This document shows, piece after piece, positions 5,411-8,140 of a stretch of DNA of 8,140 nt; the first letter of the stretch is position 1, and every line of letters starts with the position of its first letter. The notes under the pieces were generated by a model that worked only from the letters and a program-made list of their open reading frames with translations, was not told where the DNA came from and made no database searches. The stretch comes from DATNPH01 sp036703315. Lineage in GTDB: Bacteria > Cyanobacteriota > Cyanobacteriia > Cyanobacteriales > Coleofasciculaceae. Location: assembly GCA_036703315.1 (NCBI GenBank), contig DATNPH010000041.1:1-8140 (forward strand), written 5' to 3'. The translations under genes were made by a program, and so were the position numbers.

Positions 5411-6544
5411 ATGAAAGAGCTACAGGATATTGTTGCAGCCTTTGAGAAAGTCGAAACTGGCGGTAAAACAGTAGCGATCGCCACCCTCGTTAAAGCCTCT
5501 GGCTCTACTTACCGACGCCCTGGTGCTCGAATGCTGATGACCTCAGACGGACAAATGGTCGGTTCCCTCAGCGGGGGTTGTCTAGAGGGTGATGTTTTTG
5601 AGCAGGCTCAAGAGGTCATGACTTCGGGCAAACCTATCGTTGTGCAGTACGACACAATGTCCGATGAAGACATTATCTGGGGACTTGGGTTGGGCTGCAA
5701 TGGAATTGTCCAGATTCTCATCGAGCGACTAGAGGAAAAGAACCCGTTAAACCATCTGGCATTTCTTACCGAGTGCCTCCACCTTCGGCATGTAGGAGTT
5801 CTGGCAACTGTGTTTCATATTGAGGGTCAGGTAAAGGCACAAGTTGGAAGCCGTTTAATGCTGCATCCAGATGGCACAGTTAAGAATGACATCGAAGAGG
5901 CGGATCTACTTGCCCAGATACGCGATGATGTCTGGAAAGCACTTGACGACAATCGCTCAACGGTAAAAGTGTATCCATTACCGACAGGTAAAGCAGAAGT
6001 TTTTATCGAAGTCATCCAGCCGTCAGTGCCACTGATGATTTTTGGAGCAGGTCACGATGCCATGCCACTGGTACGTTTGGCGCAAGAATTGGGATGGTAT
6101 GTGACGGTTGTTGATAGCCGACAAGCTGATGCCACAAGAGAGCGGTTCCAAAGTGCTAATGAAGTCATTCTTTCCCGTCCAGAGGGCATAGGCGATAGCG
6201 TTGAGCTAGACAACCGCACAATGGCTGTAGTCATGACGCATAACTATCTTCATGACCTTGAACTCTTGAAAACCCTCTTGCCCTCTGCTGTACGATATTT
6301 AGGTATTCTCGGCCCTAAAAGCCGAACCGACAAGCTACTTCAAGACTTGCAAGAGCAGGGAATTACACCAACAGAAAAACAACTGCAACGCTTGTATAGT
6401 CCTGTTGGGCTTGATATTGGTGCTGATACGCCCGAAGAAATCGCTCTATCAATCGTGGCTGAAATTCAAACTGTTCTTGCCAATCACTCAGGAGGGTCAC
6501 TCAGAAACAAACTAGGCCCCATTCATGACCGGAGTGTAGGATGA
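5411..6544 (+). CDS. xdhC: XdhC/CoxI family molybdenum cofactor chaperone (PaoD-like)
   Basis: These proteins bind the molybdenum cofactor, support its sulfuration and insert it into xanthine-dehydrogenase-family enzymes. The 377-residue product has both family domains. The N-terminal XdhC_CoxI domain has SGSTYRRPGARM (30-41), GSLSGGCLEGDV (51-62) and GLGLGCNG (91-98). The C-terminal Rossmann domain has FGAGHDAMP (211-219), VVDSR (233-237), THNYLHDLE (276-284), YLGILGPKSR (296-305) and PVGLDIGADTPEEIALSI (331-348). The open frame extends upstream to 5312, overlapping the MDR gene, but homology begins at ATG 5411, so that start is chosen although no clear ribosome site precedes it. The stop overlaps the mocA start (ATGA), meaning coupled translation. 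Its natural client is most likely the PaoBC-type enzyme encoded at the left of the window, now separated from it by the defence cassette and the MDR gene. Confidence 0.93.
   Translation: MKELQDIVAAFEKVETGGKTVAIATLVKASGSTYRRPGARMLMTSDGQMVGSLSGGCLEGDVFEQAQEVMTSGKPIVVQYDTMSDEDIIWGLGLGCNGIVQILIERLEEKNPLNHLAFLTECLHLRHVGVLATVFHIEGQVKAQVGSRLMLHPDGTVKNDIEEADLLAQIRDDVWKALDDNRSTVKVYPLPTGKAEVFIEVIQPSVPLMIFGAGHDAMPLVRLAQELGWYVTVVDSRQADATRERFQSANEVILSRPEGIGDSVELDNRTMAVVMTHNYLHDLELLKTLLPSAVRYLGILGPKSRTDKLLQDLQEQGITPTEKQLQRLYSPVGLDIGADTPEEIALSIVAEIQTVLANHSGGSLRNKLGPIHDRSVG
6531..6534 (+). promoter_or_regulatory. Ribosome binding site of the mocA-like gene
   Basis: GGAG lies six bases before ATG 6541, inside the end of xdhC. 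It supports the ATGA-overlap start. Confidence 0.55.
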
Positions 6545-7140
6545 ATTCTCCGGCTGTTGGTCTGATTATTCTTGCAGCGGGAGCATCTACTCGTATGGGT
6601 ACTCCTAAACAACTGTTGCCTTATCGAGGGTACAGCTTGGTTCGTCACATCGTAGAAGTTGCGACCACCTCAGTCTGCCAACCGATTGTCGTCGTTTTGG
6701 GAGCAAATGCGGAACGAATTAAGCCTGAAGTCAGCCAGTTACCCGTACAAATTGTAGAAAATCAACAGTGGGCTGAGGGGATGAGTGCTTCGATTCGGGT
6801 TGGACTCGAAGCTTTGCTTGCGGTGAATCAAAATTTAGAAGCGGTTGCGATCGCGCTTTGCGATCAGCCCTTCGTTTCGTCTCAAACGCTTGATCGAATT
6901 GTTGAGGCATTCCATTTTACGGGCAAACCGATTATTGCGTCCGAGTATGCAGAAACGTTAGGCGTGCCAGCATTATTCAGTCGTATTTTGTTCTCAGAAC
7001 TCATGGCTCTAAAGAGTAATGAAGGAGCAAAACAATTGATTAAAAGACACATTGATGAAGTTTTTAGTATTCCTTTCCCTGACGGTGCAATTGATATTGA
7101 CACGCCAAAGGATTACGAACAATTGCAGACTTATCGATAG
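6541..7140 (+). CDS. mocA: Molybdenum cofactor cytidylyltransferase (MocA-like NTP transferase)
   Basis: The product has 199 residues, close to E. coli MocA (192). MocA joins CMP to molybdopterin to give the cytosine dinucleotide cofactor used by xanthine-dehydrogenase-family enzymes such as PaoABC. The N-terminal nucleotide-binding loop LAAGASTRMGTPKQLLP (11-27) reads LAAG rather than the LAGG typical of GTP-using MobA, favouring CTP. Other family marks are AEGMSASIRVGL (78-89), the metal-site motif CDQP (107-110), GVPALFSR (141-148), EGAKQLI (161-167) and the terminal DIDTPKDY (185-192). It overlaps xdhC by four bases, so chaperone and cofactor-finishing enzyme are made together, a common arrangement. 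Nucleotide choice is inferred from motifs and context, not proven. Confidence 0.9.
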   Translation: MNSPAVGLIILAAGASTRMGTPKQLLPYRGYSLVRHIVEVATTSVCQPIVVVLGANAERIKPEVSQLPVQIVENQQWAEGMSASIRVGLEALLAVNQNLEAVAIALCDQPFVSSQTLDRIVEAFHFTGKPIIASEYAETLGVPALFSRILFSELMALKSNEGAKQLIKRHIDEVFSIPFPDGAIDIDTPKDYEQLQTYR

Positions 7141-7143
7141 TTT

Positions 7144-7176
7144 AGATCCCCGACTTCTTAAAGAAGTCGGGGATCT
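7144..7176 (+). terminator. Strong hairpin after mocA, terminator or dispersed repeat
   Basis: AGATCCCCGACTTCTT (7144-7159) is followed, after one base, by its exact reverse complement (7161-7176). The 16-bp perfect arm must open at the tip to form a loop. A pyrimidine-rich stretch with TTTT follows (7177-7189). It starts three bases after the mocA stop, so it is well placed to end the xdhC-mocA transcript. The same motif is, to my knowledge, a frequent dispersed palindrome in cyanobacteria, so it may be a repeat taken over as terminator. Confidence 0.6.
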
Positions 7177-7203
7177 CCTCTTCCTTTTGAATTTTGAATC
7201 CCT

Positions 7204-7671
7204 ATGACAACTTCAATCAATCAGCGCAGCTTGTACCAGCAAATCATTCTCGAACACTCGAAAAAACCTCGGCATCGGGGCACAACAAACCCGGTACATG
7301 GGTATCATCGGGTTCATAACCCATTGTGTGGTGACACGATTGAACTGACCTTACAGCTGAATCAAACAGGCGACAGAATTGAAGATGTCAAGTTTGAAGG
7401 GCAAGGTTGTGCGATCGCGATCGCCTCAGCAGATTTGATGGCCGATGCTGTACGCGGCAAAAGCCTAGAAGAAGCCCTGTCAATGGTGCAACACTTTCGA
7501 GGCATGGTGATGGGACAAGACCAGTTTCCCGATGATTTGCGGAAACTGAATGTCTTACAGGGCGTCTCCCAGTTTCCTGTACGGATTAAGTGTGCGACCC
7601 TGAGTTGGCACACTCTTAAAGCCGTACTGGAATTATCCCAGCTTGCTGCTCCTACCCCAGAAAGTGAGTAA
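7204..7671 (+). CDS. sufU: SufU-like iron-sulfur cluster assembly protein
   Basis: SufU proteins are IscU-fold partners of the cysteine desulfurase SufS. They accept sulfur through a zinc-bound cysteine site and feed Fe-S cluster assembly. The 155-residue product shows the whole pattern: LYQQIILEHSKKPRHRG (10-26), HNPLCGD with Cys42 and Asp44, FEGQGCAIAIASADLM with Cys69, and VRIKCATLSWHTL with Cys130. These are the four expected zinc ligands or active-site residues. The 15-20-residue insertion before the last cysteine that marks SufU, as opposed to IscU, is filled by GMVMGQDQFPDDLRKLNVLQ (100-119). No clear ribosome site is seen before ATG 7204. A sufS neighbour is absent here. The link to the molybdoenzyme genes could be supply of its [2Fe-2S] centres, but the hairpin between them suggests a separate transcript. 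Confidence 0.9.
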   Translation: MTTSINQRSLYQQIILEHSKKPRHRGTTNPVHGYHRVHNPLCGDTIELTLQLNQTGDRIEDVKFEGQGCAIAIASADLMADAVRGKSLEEALSMVQHFRGMVMGQDQFPDDLRKLNVLQGVSQFPVRIKCATLSWHTLKAVLELSQLAAPTPESE

Positions 7672-7705
7672 TGTTTGACACTCTCCGCCTTATAAGGGCG
7701 AAGAT
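7672..7705 (-). mobile_element. Right end of an IS200/IS605-type element
   Basis: The segment just after sufU contains TGACACTCTCCGCC followed by TTATAAGGGCG and AAGATTC. The hairpin CGCCTTA/TAAGGGCG (7686-7700) has one unpaired G. This matches the subterminal palindrome at the tnpB-side end of many cyanobacterial IS200/IS605 members. The tnpB stop codon lies within it. The exact end of the element cannot be set, because the left end is not in the window. Confidence 0.55.
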
Positions 7706-8118
7706 TCTTCGCTCAATGACTCAACTTGCTTAAGCAGGATTGCTCCAGCCAAAGCAGAGGTTGAATCTCCCGTTGGCGAAGCCTGGTGAGCGAAGCGAGG
7801 CATAGCGTTCGGGTCTTGGACCCAAGTTCCCACATGCCCTGTGGTACTCAAGGCTAATTCCAGAATATTAATAGCAGCATTCCAGTCTCTATCCAGAACA
7901 AACCCACATCCACAAACATGAGTTCTTGTGGATAGAGACTTCTTGATGAGAGTGCCGCAACTCGAACATTTTTGAGACGTGTAGGCTGGATTAACCGCAA
8001 TGGTTATCCTACCAAACTTGACCCCAAAGTATTCTAGCCATCTTCTGAATTGATACCAACCCGCATCATTAATAGACTTGGCGAGACAGTGATTGTTCAC
8101 TAAGTTCTTAATCCTCAA
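7690..8118 (-). pseudogene. tnpB: TnpB (IS200/IS605 RNA-guided nuclease), 3' part, 5' truncated
   Basis: About 143 residues match the C-terminal third of TnpB: DLRIKNLVNNHCLAKSINDA, WYQFRRWLEYFG, then YTSQKCSSCG and THVCGCG (zinc-ribbon cysteines 51, 54, 69 and 71 counted from codon 8118) and DRDWNAAINIL, the third RuvC-like motif. Full TnpB has roughly 400 residues. Reading upstream, homology ends at Asp-Leu (codons 8121-8116). The Glu that normally precedes it, the second RuvC catalytic residue, is replaced by Thr, and an in-frame TAG follows at 8130-8128. The gene is therefore broken at about 8119-8121 and cannot be active. Near its C-terminus it carries an in-frame insertion of a small palindromic repeat (7771-7807). 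It is on the opposite strand to sufU and ends about 20 bases after it. No TnpA gene is in the window. Confidence 0.8.
7771..7807. repeat. Small palindromic repeat inserted in frame in tnpB
   Basis: The segment begins CGTTGGCGAAGCCTGGTGAG and ends GAGGCATAGCG. It resembles a GGCGAAGCC/GAGCGAAGCGAG-type short dispersed repeat of cyanobacteria. On the tnpB strand it codes for roughly MPRFAHQASPT, lying between DPNA and GDSTSAL, which are contiguous in related TnpB tails as far as I recall. It is about 36 bases long and keeps the frame. Confidence 0.55.
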
Positions 8119-8140
8119 ATCTGTGCGCTAACGCGCCCCG

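Overview
The window looks like chromosomal DNA of a filamentous or otherwise repeat-rich cyanobacterium. The octamer GCGATCGC (HIP1) recurs at 327, 707, 1251, 1613, 3851, 5474, 6847, 7411 and 7417. There are also several cyanobacterial-type palindromic repeats, and the tnpB and xisI-like remnants are of kinds common in Nostocales. No species can be named from the sequence alone.

Left part (1-2483): the 3' end of an FAD-binding subunit and a complete molybdopterin-binding subunit of a xanthine-dehydrogenase-family molybdenum hydroxylase (PaoB/PaoC, YagS/YagR type), translationally coupled by an ATGA overlap. The iron-sulfur subunit presumably lies upstream, outside the window.

Middle part (2484-4392): an AT-rich, HIP1-free two-gene cassette (2671-3842). 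The first gene encodes a 128-residue minimal CRISPR polymerase (mCpol, a stand-alone Cas10-like palm). The second starts at a TTG overlapping the first gene's stop and encodes a 262-residue protein with a CARF-like N-terminal domain and two C-terminal membrane helices. This matches the recently described Panoptes anti-phage architecture (OptS/OptE, mCpol plus 2TM effector). No CRISPR array or other cas gene is present. The cassette is followed by repeat-rich DNA: a GTTGGGTT inverted repeat, the 5' stump of a xisI-like gene on the minus strand, and a cluster of palindromes resembling a MITE.

Right part (4393-7671): a zinc-free quinone-oxidoreductase-like MDR enzyme, an XdhC/PaoD-type molybdenum cofactor chaperone, a MocA-type molybdopterin nucleotidyltransferase (ATGA-coupled to xdhC), a strong hairpin, and a SufU-type Fe-S assembly protein. 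The chaperone and nucleotidyltransferase are the maturation partners expected for the PaoBC-type enzyme on the left. The defence cassette and repeats therefore sit inside what is functionally one molybdoenzyme locus (inference).

Right edge (7672-8140): the minus-strand 3' part of an IS200/IS605-family tnpB. It lacks its 5' part at a junction near 8119 and carries an in-frame insertion of a small palindromic repeat near its C-terminus.
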